Part shown: in pieces, positions 10,136 to 25,600 of the stretch | Layout: every line of letters begins with the position of its first letter | Numbering within the stretch: position 1 is the first letter of the stretch | Assembly: GCA_004123355.1 (NCBI GenBank) | Contig: SCHM01000004.1 | Span: 6,661,017-6,725,016, forward strand | Direction of reading: 5' to 3' | DNA length: 64,000 nucleotides | DNA from: Amphirosellinia nigrospora | Taxonomy: Eukaryota; Ascomycota; Sordariomycetes; Xylariales; Xylariaceae | Position numbers and translations under genes: made by a program | Notes under the pieces: generated by a model | What the model was told of the DNA's origin: nothing | The model's database searches: none | What the model saw: only the letters and a program-made list of their open reading frames with translations

Positions 10136-13100
10136 TTCGCTAAAACTAGTATTTTATTTTTTTAAAGCAAAAACTATTAAAGTAAACTTTTATAATTTTA
10201 TTTTATTTTTATAAACTTTATTAAATCGTAAAGCGATTATTTTAAATATTATTTATTTAATCGAAAATATTAATTAAAAAACTATTATTAAAAACGCGTT
10301 TTTTTAAATACCCGTAAACTATTTATATAAATTATTAAGCTATAATTTTACGCTAAAATCCGCAAAATATAAAAACTAATTAATTTAAACAAACTAGATT
10401 TATTTATTAATTAAAATATATATTTAAAGCTTTTATAAAAAAAACTATAATAATTAAACTTAATAAATAATAAAAAAAAATATTAAATAGCTTATAAAGC
10501 TTAGCTAAATATATTTTTTATAATTAAAATATTTATTAAATTAAAACTATTAGTTTTTATAAACAATATAAAATTATTATAAATATTAAAATTAGCTTAA
10601 AAACTTTTTTATAGTTTTAGCTATATAGTTTAGCTAAACTAATAAATATAATATTTTATTTATATAAATATAAAAACCGTACTATTAAATATATTTAATT
10701 TAATAATTATTTAGCTAATCGTATATAAAACGATTAATTTATAAATTTTCGTAAAAGCTATTAAAAACTTTTTAATATTTATAAAATTAGCTTATTAGTT
10801 TTATATATAATAAACTTATAAAAAAGCGCTTAAGCAAGCTATTTTTAAAAAAATTAAACTAAAAAAATAATATATTAAATAATATAAAATATATTTATAA
10901 ATATAAATATTAAATTTATTTAAAGTTTATAAAATATTTATAGCGAAAAACTTTTTAAAAACTATTAAAATAAAAATAATTTTTAATTAAACTTATTAAA
11001 AACTCGTAAAGCTTATAAAAATAAATAATTTAAAAAACTTATAATAACTATAAAATAGTTTAGCAAAGTTTTTAAACTTTAATTTATTAAAAATTATATA
11101 TAATAAATATAATAGCAGTAAAATTTTATAACGCTAAAAAAAAAATCGAACAATTAATTAAAGAATTTATAAAAAAGCTAAAATAAATTTATTAATAAAA
11201 TAAATTAAATAAATACTTTGTTTTTATATTTTAAATATTAATAATATTTATAAATAAACTTTATAAAAATATAAACGTTTTAAAAAATAATTATAAACTT
11301 TACGAATTTTAAAATTAAAATTTTTATTTAATAAAATTTTTAAAATTAAAACTAAATAAAACTACGGGCGCTAAAAAAACTACGCGCTAAAATCGAAAAA
11401 AAAAAGCTAAAAAGTTTAAAACTATATAAACAAACGTTTTATTTATAAAAAATTAAATAATAATAAATAGCTAAAGTTTAATTTAGCTTATATAATAATT
11501 AATAAAACTTTAATAAAGTTTTTTTAATTAATTAAAATTTATATAATATTAAAGTATATTTATTATATATTTTTAAAATATAATATTAAATAATTATAAC
11601 GCTATATATTTAGTTAATAATAAAAATCTTTTAATATAAAGTTTATTAGTGCTTTTTTTAAAAAAAGATTTTATAAATATAAATATTATATTTTTTTTTA
11701 TTTTTAATAAAAATAAAAAATTATTAAAAACGTATTTTCTAGCGTTAAAAAAGCAATATAAAAAATTTAATGTTTAAAAATATAATATTAATAAAAAAGT
11801 TTTATATAAATATAATTTTAAAAGCTCGACTTAAAATATAAAATCTAATACTATAAATATAACTATTTTTTTTATTTTAAAATATTTAGCAAAATATTAT
11901 AATAAAATTTTTATTAAAATATATAATTTAGTTTTTTTTAAATATAGTTTTATTTTTATTTATTTAAATAAATTATTAATAATTAATAATATATTTAAAA
12001 AATTATTATAAATATTGCTAAAATAATCGTTATTATTTTAAAACCTTTTTTAATATATATTTTAAAAGCTTTAATAAAACTTTATAAAAATATTAAAAAG
12101 TTATAATATTTAAAATTAAAATATTTAAAACTAAAATTATTAAAAGCTTTAGTTTATATAGTTTAAAGTATTAAAATTAAAAAAATTAAAAAAATAAACT
12201 ATAAAATATACGTTAAAGCATATATAAAAAGCGTTATTTCGCGTAAACTATTAAAATAACGCGTAGCGTAGCTATTCTAAAAAATTAATTAAAATTTATT
12301 TAATTATTTTAAAAAATATAATAAAATATTTTAGCTATTTAGGATTAAAATAAATATAATAAAATAATTTATATTTTTATTTTAGTATAAAAAACTAAAA
12401 TAATAATATTTATTATATTATATTAGTTTAAGCGCTAAATAATATATTAATATAAGCTTTTTATATATAAAATATATAATAAAAAATTATAATAATCGTT
12501 AATAAAAGCTTTATTAATTTTTAGTATTAAAAAAATAATTATAATATTAATATTAAAGTATTTTAAGCTATATAAAAAAGCCCGTAAGCAAAAAAAAAAA
12601 AAATAAAGCAAAAAATTATATTAAAAGTTTTAAAAATGTTTTAAAAAATAAAACTACTTAAAAAGCTTTAGCTAAAAATAGTTTATAAAATTTTATAGCT
12701 ATATAATAAAAGCTTTTTTAAAGCTTATAATTTTTATTTTTTATAAAAATATTTTTTAACTAGTTTTAATATTATTTCTAATAATATTACTAAAATAATA
12801 ATTAATTAAATAATAAATTTATAGCTAAATTAAAATATAATTTAAATATATAGCTATAAAATATATTTAATAAAAAGAAATAAGCTTATAAGCAAATATA
12901 AGCGAATATATAAAATTAATTTATATATTTATATTAAATATTTAATAAGTTAAATAACTTTTAATTTATATTAAGTATAAATTTTTTAATTAAATAAAAT
13001 AATTATTATATATATATTATATTTAATAAAAAGATTTTTTATAAAAAAAGCAAAAAAAACTAGCTTTTAAAATTAATTAAAAACTATTATAATAATTATT

Positions 13101-15384
13101 ATAAAAAAACTTATACTAGAAAATTTATTAAATATAATTAATATATTTTAAAAAAAGCGTTAATATTTTTAGCGAAATTAAAAATAATCTTATAACTATA
13201 AACTTATTATTTAAAAGTTAATTAAAAAAGTATAAATTAAAAATAAAATCGTTTAAATAGCTTAAAAAATAAATTAAAAAATATTTAAAAGTTTATAAAA
13301 ATTAAACGTTAAAACTTTTAACTTTTTAATAAATATTTAATTTAAAATAATAACTTATTAAAGCAAAAAAACAGTTTAAATTAGCTAATATATTAAAAAA
13401 TAATTTTATAAATATAAAAATAACTTTAAGTATAGCTAAACTAATAAATAATAATTTTCGATCTTTTTATAAAATATATTTAATAGATTTAAAAATAACC
13501 GAAAACGCGCAAAAAAACCTAGCTAAAAACTATATAATAATAAGCAAGTATTCGGCTTAAAATTTAAATATTAATAAAAGTTTTATATAAAAAAAAAATT
13601 TAATCGAAAAATTTAAAAAAAGCCTTTTAATTATAAAATTAAAAGTAAAAAAAAAAAAATAACGCGATTTTTACTGCTTTTATTAAATAAATCTATAAAA
13701 ATTAAAAAATTATTATTTTTAATAATTATAGCAATAATATATTAAAATAAAATAAAACGCTTTAAAGCTATATTTTAATAGCTTAAAATTTATAAAAACG
13801 ATTTTTTTAAGCTATTTTTAAAAATATAAAAAAATTTAGCTAAATATTTATTAAAAAATCGATTTAAAAATAATATTTCTAAAGAAATTGCTAACTTTTA
13901 ATAGTTTAAAATAATAAAACTTATATTATACTATAAAGCTAAATATAACTTATTATTTTTAAAATAAATATTTATATATAAATTTAATAAAAAAAAGTAT
14001 TTAAAAGTATATAAAATATATTTAATAGTTTAAAGAAATTTCTAGTACGAAAATATGTTTTAATTATATATTATTACGTTTATAGCTAAAACGTTTAAAA
14101 TTATAATAGCTATAGTTATATAGTTCGATTTAAAAATAAAATAGTTCGATATTATTAACGCGTTTTTAAACGTTTTTAAAAAAAAAAAGAAATTTATAAT
14201 ATATAAATTATTTAATATTTTAAATAAAAAAATATAATAGCGCTGCTTATAAAAACGCTATATAATTTAAAAAACTTATTATTATTATAATATAATAAAT
14301 TTTTAAACATTTTAAAAAGCTTTAGTTTAATTTTATTACTAAAAAAGCTTTATTTATTTTATTTAAAAAATCGTAAAATATATATATTTTATATAGATAA
14401 TTTTTTATTATATTATAAAAAGTACGAAAAAAAAAGCTAGAAAATAATCGATAAAATTAAAAAAATATATAAACGTAAAGAATAAAAAAATATATTAGTT
14501 TTTAAAAATAAAAATAATTAAAAACCGTAAAACTAAAACGTTTACGCTGCTTTATAATTAATATATTAAAAAATTATATAATATTATAAGCTAAATAATA
14601 ATAGTTAAATTTTAATAATTTTTTTATTATTTAAAAAACTAAAAAAATATTTAAAGCAAACTATTAAAGCTTAAATTAAAGCATTTTAAAAACGCGTAAA
14701 GTTTATTTTATATATTACTATTATAATCTAATTAAATATAGCTTTTATAGCTATTTAATTATTTAAATATTTTATTAATCTAAGCTTAAATTATTTAGCT
14801 ATAGCTAATTAAATAATTAAATATTTATATTATATAAAATATTTAAATATTATTTATAAGCAATATAAACAAAGCGCTTAAGCATTTTTATATTAAAAAA
14901 CGCTTCGTTTAGCGATAATAAAAAAATATAAAAATTATTTTATAAATATATTATTTTTTATTTAGTAAAATAATCGTTTAAAAAGCTATTTAATAAAATA
15001 ATATTTATTTTAATTATTAAAGCTAAAAATATTATAAGCTTAATAAAAATAAAAACTATAATATTAAAAAAGCTTTTTAAAAATATATAGCTAAAGCTTT
15101 ACTAAAAATAAATAATTTATTTAAATAATATTTAAACGATTTATTTAATTATAAAAAAAACAAATAAATTAATATTTAGCTACGCTATATAAATATAAAA
15201 TATATAAATTAAGTAAAAATACTATAAAAGCTTTTTTAAAGTTATATATTTAGCTATAAATTAAATACTAGTTAATAAGCTTATTAAAAACTTATTATAA
15301 ATATAGTTTAAACATTTTTATATATTTATTAATTTATAAATATATATTATATAGTTTATAATAATTAAGCAAACTAATTAATAT
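10136..15384. other. W internal region, left part (decayed)
   Basis: Very AT-rich sequence with no surviving ORF. Remaining C and G sit mostly in AGCT, AAC/GTT and CG-type contexts, with CpA/TpG and CpC/GpG strongly depleted, as expected after saturating RIP. It should contain W's gag-pol, but no motif can be read by eye. Confidence 0.7.
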
Positions 15385-15389
15385 AAAAG
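15385..15389 (+). repeat. X1 target site duplication AAAAG, left copy
   Basis: AAAAG precedes the left X1 LTR. The same five bases follow the right X1 LTR at 40999-41003. Confidence 0.8.
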
Positions 15390-15582
15390 TGTTACATTTT
15401 AATAAAAAGGGTAACTTTTATAAAAGGTCTTTATTATAAAAGTGGAGCTTAGTTTTATAAATTAAATAAAAAAGCTAAAAACTAAATAAATATTTTACTT
15501 TTACTAAAAGCTTTATTTAATATTTATTTTTTTTATTATATAATATAAACTTAATATTATATTATTTTAGTAAAGCTTATTA
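15390..15582 (+). repeat. X1 left LTR
   Basis: Starts TGTTACATTTTAATAA. It shares its whole length with 40805-40998 and, inverted, with 28523-28734 and 37231-37448. The inner end is taken at GCTTATTA, which agrees with the target duplications of both X copies. Confidence 0.85.
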
Positions 15583-18066
15583 AATAGTGCAATAAGTTTA
15601 TAATTTTTATTTTTAAGTTATTTTAGTTTTTTTTTTTTGGCTAGTAGTTTATTTATATAGTTATTTTTAATCGCTTTAACAATATTTAATACTGTTTTAT
15701 AATTTTTATAGTATTTTAAAAATATTTAAACTTTATATTAGCTTATTTTATATCGATTTATATTTTAAGAAAATAAAAAAGCTTAAAAAAGTTTATATTA
15801 ATATTATTTTATATCGATTTATATTTTAATAAAATAATAAAAATATAAAATACTTTAATATTATTTATTTAGAAAAACTATATTATTATTTTATAACTTT
15901 ATATAATTTAAATAAAATAATAGTATTAATTTCCGATAATTTATATTAAATCGACTAGTTTTAGTTTAATATTAACGCTACAATTTTTAATATTACGCCG
16001 ATTTAATTATAGTTAAATATTTATATTTTAATATTATTTTTAAAATAGCTTTATTATTTTAATATTAATTATATTTAATTAAAGCTAATATTTATAATAA
16101 TATATTATTTTTATAATTTTAACTATATTATACTTTAGTTTTTTTATACGTTATTTTATAATTTTTAAAAAAAATTAGTTATTTATTTTTTATTATAATT
16201 TATTATTATTTAATAATTTTAGCAAATTTAATAAAACTATTTATTTATATTATATTTTAAATTATTATATAGTTTATTATTTTTCGGTATAAAAATATAA
16301 ATTATAATAATTAATCGATTTATATATTATAAAATAAATAATTATAAAATTATATATTTATATAATTATTTTATTTTAAAATTTATTTAGATTTTTATAT
16401 TTATTATAGTATATTTAACTACGTTATTTTTAATAAGTTTTTTTAATTAGTTATTTTATAAATTATAACCGGAGTTTATTTAAAATTTAAAGCGGATATT
16501 ATTATTAAAGCTAAATTAAAAAAAATTAATAGTTTATTTTAAAAGCTTAAAAGTTTTATAATTAAATACAAATTTTAGCTTTAGTTAAAAATTTAATACT
16601 AAAACTAATTAAAGCTAGTTTTATATTAATATTATTATTTAAGTTTAATATATTATTATAATAGTTTAAATAATTTATAATAACTTTAATAAAAAAACTT
16701 AATAAAAAATTTATACTATTTTTTACTACGCTTTATTAAGCTATAATATTTAGGCCGGTATTATTAAATTTTAATTTGCTGCTAAAACTATTAATAATAA
16801 CTAAATTTTGTTTATATTTTTAAAATAAAATATTTAAACTTTAATATATTAAAAAAAGCATAAAATATAATTATTTATATTAAATTTTAATATATTTTTT
16901 TATTTAAGCTTGTTTATAATTTTAAAATAATAAATTAAAAATTTATTTAAACAAATAGTTTATAAAATAAAAGTTATTTATTTATTTTTAATAAATTTAA
17001 TAATAATATTTAAATATAAAATTATATTAAAAAAAAGTTTAAATAAATAAATTAATTTAATATTATTATATATTAAATAATAGCTTAAAAAAACTTGTTT
17101 ATTTTATTAATAATATTATTAATATAAACTAAAAAGTTAAAAATATTAAATTAATATTAGCTAAGCTAGCTATAAATTAAAATAAAATAAAAAAAGTTTT
17201 AAAATTAAAAACTAAAAGTTAATTTTTAAGTTAACTTTTAAACTAACGAACTTTAGTTTATTTATATATTAGGCCGGTTTTATAATATAAATATAAACAT
17301 TATTAATAAATATCGCGCGCTTATTATATAAACAATTTAACTAGATATATAAATTACTATTAATAAATACGTTAATTATTTATTATATAACTATAACTAA
17401 TATATTTTTTAGTAAAAACGTTAATAATTAATATTAAAATATATTATTATTAATTAAATAGTTATATAATATAACGATTTAATAATATTATTATAAAAAC
17501 GCCCGTAATATTAAGCTAATAATTTTTAATATATTAATTTTATTTTTAAATAATTATTTTTATTATTTTTATTTATATATTAACCGGTATTTTTATTAAG
17601 CATATATTAATTAAACTTTAAACGTTTTAAGTAATATATATTTTATAATAATTTAATATTTTTAATATATATAGCGCTAATAACTTATATAATATTAATA
17701 ATAAATATATTAAGCCGATTAAAAATATATAATATTAATTTTATATAAATATTTAAAAATTTATATATTTAAACGTAGCTTATATTATTTAAAAAGTACG
17801 TATTTAGTATTTTTATACTTTAAAATATTTTAAAACTTTTATTTAAAAATATCCGATATAAAGTTTTAACGTATAATTTAATTTATAGGTTTAATAGTTA
17901 ATAAAAAACCTTTAATTTTAATTATCCGATTAGTTTAATATGAAAAAGCTAAATAAATTCTTTATATTATATTAATAGTTTAATAAAGCTTAAAAATAAA
18001 TAGTTTTTAATATTTAATATTTAATTATATTTAAAACTTATTATTAAAACGCTTTTATAAAAAATC

Positions 18067-18213
18067 TTAATAATAATAATAATATAGTAATAATAATAAT
18101 AATAATATAATAATAATAATAATAATAATAATATAATAATAATAAATAATAATAATAATAATATAATAATATAATAATAATAATAATAATAATAAAATAA
18201 TAATAATAATAAT
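18067..18213. repeat. Trinucleotide microsatellite (ATA/TAA)n within X1
   Basis: About 147 bp of nearly pure AAT/ATA units with a few interruptions. The matching place in X2 (about 34723-34754, opposite strand) has a much shorter TTA run with a CG interruption, so the array probably expanded, or was homogenised by RIP, in X1. Confidence 0.85.
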
Positions 18214-21200
18214 ATTAATAAACTAAAATAATTAAATAATATTAAATAAACTTTTTATTAATTATACGAACTATATAAACCGCTATATTTATTATATAAC
18301 TTAAAAATCTTAATATAAAACCTTATAAAGTTAAATAAAAGTATAATAAAATTAATATTTAAAAAAAGTTAATTAATATTTTATAGTATAATAAACTAAC
18401 GAAATTAAAAAAAGTAAATATTAATTAGTTTAATTTAAAATAAAATAATTTTAATAATAAAAATATAATAATTTATAATAATAAGCTAATTTTTATAAAT
18501 ATATTTATTTTATAAAATATATTAATTTATTTTTAAAAATAAAAAATTAATAAAAGTTAATAATAAATAATTATTGTTTATATTTTAAACGTTTTTATTA
18601 AAACTAGCTATTATATAATAAAATAATAAACTAAATATTAAAATAAACTAATATATATAAAAAAAATTAACTATAATTATTAATAGTTTTATTAATAAGT
18701 TTGCTATATAAACCTTTTAACATAAAATTATTTAACTAGTTATATTTTAAACTAAAATATTTTATTTATAATAAAATAGTTATAACTATTTTTATTTAGT
18801 AAAAATTATAATATACTTAAATAATAAAAACGCTAAATAAAAATAATATAATTAATATAATATTATAGTTTTTATTTAAATTTATATAGATTTAAATATT
18901 AAATAATTTTATTAATATTTAAGTTTATTATAAAATTAATAAATTATATATTTTAAATTATAAAAATAAAATTAATTTTTTAATAACTATTTATAAAAAT
19001 ACTTTAAAAATAAACTACGTTAAAAATATAATAAATTTAAGCGTAATTTTAAACAAAATAACTAGTTTAATAAACGTAAAAATAATAAAATTAAAACTAT
19101 TAAATTACTAGTTTAAAAAAAAATTATAAATAAAAGTTTAGTTATAATTATAAACATAACTAAAAAAAAATATAAAAAAAACATACTAACTTTATTTAAA
19201 AAAATAATATTAACGTTGTTAATAAAAAAAAAATAATTTTTTTATATTTATTTATTCGATTTATAAATTAAAAAATAATAATAATATATTTATTATAATA
19301 AACTATAATAATATTTATAAATATTATAATAAAATATTAATTTAATATATATAAAAAACTAATATAATATATAATAATATATAACCGATCGAACAAATTA
19401 TATTTTAATTTTTTACGTAAAAAATAAATAAATATAGTTATATTATATTATTTTATTTTTATTATAAAATATATTATTTTATTATTTTAAATTTTATATA
19501 GCTAAAAATTTTATATAGCTATTTAAATAAAATAATATATTTATAATATAAAGAAATATATTTAAAAATAATTAAGCTAAATTAGCTCCGATTTTTTTAA
19601 TAGTTATATAAGCGCTTTTTAAGCTATACGAAATAAATAATAATATAAAAGAATTTTTAATAATTATTTTCGTACTTAAAAGTTAATATTTATATTTAAT
19701 AAAATAATAAAAATATTATTATTTATTTTAATTTTAAAGCAAAATATAATATTATTACGTATAAGCTTTTAAATATTTTAAAATATATAGTTATATATTA
19801 TAAAAATAAAATTAAAAATATTAAAAAAAAAATATAATATAAATATTAAGCTATATTTTTTATTATATTGTAAAAAAAACGCCGATAGTTTTTTATTTTA
19901 ATAAAATTACCGAATTTATATAAATATTTAAAAATAATATTAAGCTTAAAATATTATTAAATAATAATTTCTTTAATTTATAAAAAGCTATAATTAATTA
20001 TAAAATTAATATAATATTTACTAATATAAATAACTATAAAATATTTTTAAAGTATATTTTTTATATAATTATATATATATAAAATAATTTATTTAAAAAT
20101 ATATATTTAAATTTAATATATTATTAAAATATTAATTATTTATATATTTTACTATTTAATTAAGATTTTATTTTTAAACTTTTATATAAAAATAATATAG
20201 TTATTATTATTAAATTTATTATATTATTAATAATAATTATAATTAACTTTTACTAAAAAAAAAAGTAATATTAAAAAATATTTATATTAAATTTATTTTT
20301 AAATAAACTAATATTAATTTTAAACTTATAATATAAAAAAGTTGCTTAAAAACTATAATAATAGCTATAATAATAGCTATAGTTAAAAAATTAAGTTTAA
20401 ATATAAACGTTTTTTAATTAATTAATATTAATTTTACTAATATTAAAATTATTAATATTAAAATATAAATTTTAATTAATTTAAAAGTATTTATTATTTT
20501 AATATTAATAAAAGTTTTTTAATAACTTTTACGTTTAAAATAAATATAACTAAAATATATTTAACTATTTAAAAAAAAATATAATAATATTTAACTAATA
20601 TAGTTAATATTATTAATATATTAAAAAATATAATATATTTTATAAAAAAAAAAGTATTTTTATATTAAATATAATTTATTTTATAGTTAAAAACGCTATA
20701 TAAAATAAAGTTTTAAAAAAAATATTTAATAATAAATAAAAACTTAAAATTTTTAATATTATTTCGATTTTTAGTATTTATAAATTAACTAAAGTTAAAA
20801 AAATAGTTATATTTAATAAATAATTAATTTATATTAAAAATAATTTAAAAGCTATTAATATTTTAAGCTAATTAATAATATATTTAAAATTAAATTAATT
20901 AAAATATTATCGATATATTTATTAATAAATTAATAAAAATATTTTAATAAATAATTAAAAAAATAAAACTAAATAATTATTTATATTATTATTTATTATA
21001 ACTAAAAAATAATTAATATATTTAATAAACTATATAACTAAAATTATATAAAATAAGTTAATAGTTTAATTTTTTTTATATATTTGTTTTTATATATAAA
21101 CTTAAAAAAAAATAATTTTATTTATAACTAATAGTTAATTTACGCGTTTTAAATAAAATAATAGTTTTAAATAATTATTTATTTTTATTATAATTTAAAA

Positions 21201-22469
21201 TTATTAAGTTTATTTATAGTAAACTTTATAAAATAATAATAAATATTATTTTTTTTTTATTAGTTCGGCTTATATTTTAATTATTATAATTTTATAATAA
21301 TTAATTATTAAAAAATTAAATAATTAATAATTATTTTAATAAGTTTTTATAATTTATTAATATTTAAATAATATTTTATAAATAAAAACTTTAATTTTTT
21401 AAAAAATTTTATTATATATTTATTAATAATATTATTATTTTTCGGATATTATTAAAAAGTATTTATTTATTTATATATTTTTTAAAATGTTTTGTTTTTA
21501 TTATATTTTATTATTTTTAAAAAGTTTTATTTATTTATTTTTTTATTAATTTATTAAACTTTTAAATAAACGCTTTTAGTTATTTAATTATTATTAAATA
21601 ATTAACTATTTTTTAAAACTTAAAGTTTTTAAACTAGTTTAAAATATTAAAATAATATTTTAATAATAATAAATTTTTATATAATTTTTTTATATTATAT
21701 ATAATATATAAAACTTTTATAGCGTTAAAAAATAAAATTATTTATAAAAAAACGTAAATTAAATCGTATATTTATAAATAACTTTAAAAAATAATAAGTT
21801 TATTATTAATATATTTATTATAAACTAATTAAAAAAAACAAACTTTTATTTAAAACTATATAAAACTTAATTTAGTATTATTTTTTTTTTTATAATTTAG
21901 CTTAAAATTATTTATATAAATAAATAGATTTTTAAAAAAAAGCTTTAATATTATAGTTTTTTATTTAAATAAAAACTACTAATAAAATTTTAACGTATTT
22001 ATTTAATATTTAAATATTATTAATTATATTTTTAAATTATTATTTATAAATATTAAACTATACTATAAACTTTTTAAATTAAAAGTTATATATATAATAT
22101 AATTATATAAAAAACTATATATTATAATTAAAGCTATATAAAACTTATTATAATATTAACTAATTATTTTATAACTAAAAATATTTTAAATTAAACTAAA
22201 TTTAATATAATATTTATTAATCGGGTTAATAAACGTTTTATTAATATTTATATTATTTATTAATATAAATTATAAATATTATTTATTTAATAAATTAAAT
22301 TTCGTTTTTAATATATTAATTAATTATATATTATGTTTAATTAAATAAATAATAAAAGTTAAATTAAGCGATTAAATAAAAAACTTATTTTAAATTAAAT
22401 TTAATTAACTAAATTTACTATAAAATAGTTTTTAAAGCTATATTTAATAAAATAATAAAAGCTAAAATT

Positions 22470-22474
22470 ATTAT
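22470..22474 (+). repeat. Y1 target site duplication ATTAT, left copy
   Basis: ATTAT flanks Y1 here and at 39213-39217. With one copy removed, the X1 sequence rejoins and matches X2. Confidence 0.8.
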
Positions 22475-22670
22475 TAAGAAAAATATTATAGGTTTAAAGT
22501 TTTATTTAAAGAAAAAAGTTTATTATTAGATTTATTTTATAGATTTAATACTAGATTTTTAATTAGCAGATGCTAGCTATTTATCTAGATATAAGTATTG
22601 TTAAGTAGCTTTTCTTTACGCTCCGCGTAAAAAAACCACTAGCAATATAAACCTTTTAAGGGCTTTATTA
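22475..22670 (-). repeat. Y1 LTR (left in window, 3' LTR of the element)
   Basis: 196 bp, homologous to 39017-39212 and, inverted, to 46359-46561 and 54107-54307. It retains GC-containing islands such as gctccgcgt near 22620. Confidence 0.85.
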
Positions 22671-25600
22671 AAATGCCGGAGTATAAAAAATATTTGCTAA
22701 CTTTAACAACTAATCTATTTAAACTATTTATAAATCTATTTTTATATAGTATTAAATAATACCGTTATTTATTTTATTTTTTATTACTTTATTTATAAAT
22801 ATTAATATATTTATAGCAAAAATATTAATAAAATTATTATTAAAATTAAAACATTAATAACTAATTTATATAGCTTATTATAAAAGCGCTTAACTTTATT
22901 TCCGCTATTTTAACTATAAAATTAAAAATAAATAGTTTTATAAAAAACTTTTTTTTTTAGCAATATAAAATAAAAGCTATACTTAGCTTAATATTTATTA
23001 ATAAGTTTTTATAAATATTAAAAATAATATACTAAATACTAACGGTTATATTATAATTTTATTTTTTATATTTAATTAAATAGTTAAAGTTATTTTTTTC
23101 CGGTTAAAATAATATTTAAATATAACTTCGATTTTATAAATATTATTTTATTATTATTATTAAAATATTAATTAGCTTTAATAATTTAGTAAAAATATTA
23201 TTTGTTTAAAAAATTATTTATTATTTTATATAATTATAATTATACGATTAAAATAACGAAATATATATAATAATGTTTAAAAAAATTTAGTTTATAAGCT
23301 AAATTATTAATTTTATATTTAATAATTTAAAGTTTAATATATTATTATAAATATTTTTTAAAAACTTGCTAAATAAATAATAATTATTATATAAATAAAA
23401 AAAACTTTATTATTTAGTTTAAATTTTATATTTAATTTTATTATTAAAATATTTTTTATTAATAATAATAAAAATTTATAGCTAATTTAATATTTTATTA
23501 TAAATAGTTATATAAAAACTTTATGTTTTTAAAATTATATTATTATTTAGCTTATAAATATATTAAAAAGCTAAAAAGTTTAAATTTAAATAATATTTAT
23601 ATAAAATAAATTATATAACTTATAAAAACATAAAATTAAAATTTTATTATAAATAAAAACTATATTAAACTAGTTCGACTTAAAATATATATAATTATAA
23701 AAGCATATTATAATTTTAATTGTTTAATTTTTTTTTCGGATAAACTATTTTTATAAATATATATAATAGTTATTAATAATTTAATATTTAATGCTTTTTA
23801 TATACTTTTTTAAAAATTAAAAATAAACTTATAATTATAATTAAAAATAATTTTTTAAAATATTTTAATTATTAAAAATAATTATTTAATTAAAACTATT
23901 ATTTAATTTTTAATAATATATTTATATTATTAAAAATTATTAACGTTTATTTAAATATAATAAAAAACTATTATTATATAATTATATATATTAAATTTTT
24001 TTAGCTATTAAAATATTTTATAATTTAATTAAAAATAATAATAAAATAAAATTAATTATAATTATTATATATAATATATTTTTAAGTTTAATTAAATATA
24101 AACTATTTATTAGTTTTTATTATTATAATTAATATTATATTTTAAATAATATTTATAATATTTTTAATATATTATAACTTTTTATAAATCGAATATAGTT
24201 TTAAAGCTTTTATTATATAATTAAATCCGAAATAATATTTTTATTATATATAATATATAATATTTATTTATATTATTATAAAATATAAACTTGTTTAATT
24301 TTTATATTTATTATAAATTAAACCGTTTATAATAAAAAATAAATATTTAGCTTTAAAAAAATAATAATATTTTATTAATATATAGTTTATAAAATTAGTT
24401 TTAATAAAGTTCGTTTAAAATTTTTTTATATTAAAAATTTACTTTATATTTAGTTCGAAATTATATTTAAATATAATATTTATTATTATTTTTATAATAT
24501 ATTTTATTATATTTATATAAAGTTTAATATTATAAGTTTTATAATTGTTTTAATTTATTTTTAGGTTAACTATATTTTATATTATAATAAATTAATTTAA
24601 TATATTTAAAATATAATTAAACGTTTTAATAAATAAAAAATTTAAAAACTATATTATAATAATAACTAATAAATAATAAACTAATTGTTTATTTTATTAA
24701 TAATAAAAATATTTAATAAAGTTTAATTAATAATTTTTTATAGCTAAATAATTTATTAAAACGATTATATAATATTTATTCGAATAAATTATAATATAAA
24801 GCTTTTTTATAGCTTATATAAAATACGCTATTTTTATTTAAAAAAATTATATTTAATTTTAGCTTATAATAAATATTAATTTAAATATATAATTAATTAT
24901 ATTTATATAAAAAATATAAATTCGTTTAATTTTTATTTAAAATTTAGTTTAATATAAAAAACTATAACGTTAAAACTTCGTTTAAAATCTTTATTAATTT
25001 ATAAATATAAAATATAATTTAAATTATAATAATAAAACGTAGTTTTAAAATAAATAACGTGTTAAATAACGTTAAAAAAAACTATTTTAACTAATATAAA
25101 ATTATAATATATAGTTATATATAATATTATAATAATTTAAATTATTATTATTATTTTTTTTTTTAATAATTTTTAATAAATAAAACTATTTTATATTTTT
25201 ATAAAAGCTTAGTTAATTATATATAATAAAAAAAAATTATAAAAAAATTTATTTATAAAAATATTAAAAAGCTTAAAAATTCTTAAAAAATATAAATTAT
25301 TAAATATTTATATATATTCGGTAATAATAAATATTTTAAAATATTATTATAAAATCCGAAAATTTAATAAAAATAATTAATAAAAAACTTTTTAATAATA
25401 TAACGATATTTTTTAATTAAAATAAACTAAAAATAATATTTAAATATTATATATTTTTTAAATATATCGGAAAAAATAATAAATTATTAATAAAATAGCG
25501 AAAAAAAAAATAAAATAAAAAAACTTATTTATATATTTTTAAATATAATTAAAAAAATTATATATTTATTAATATTATATTAAATTATTTTATATTATAA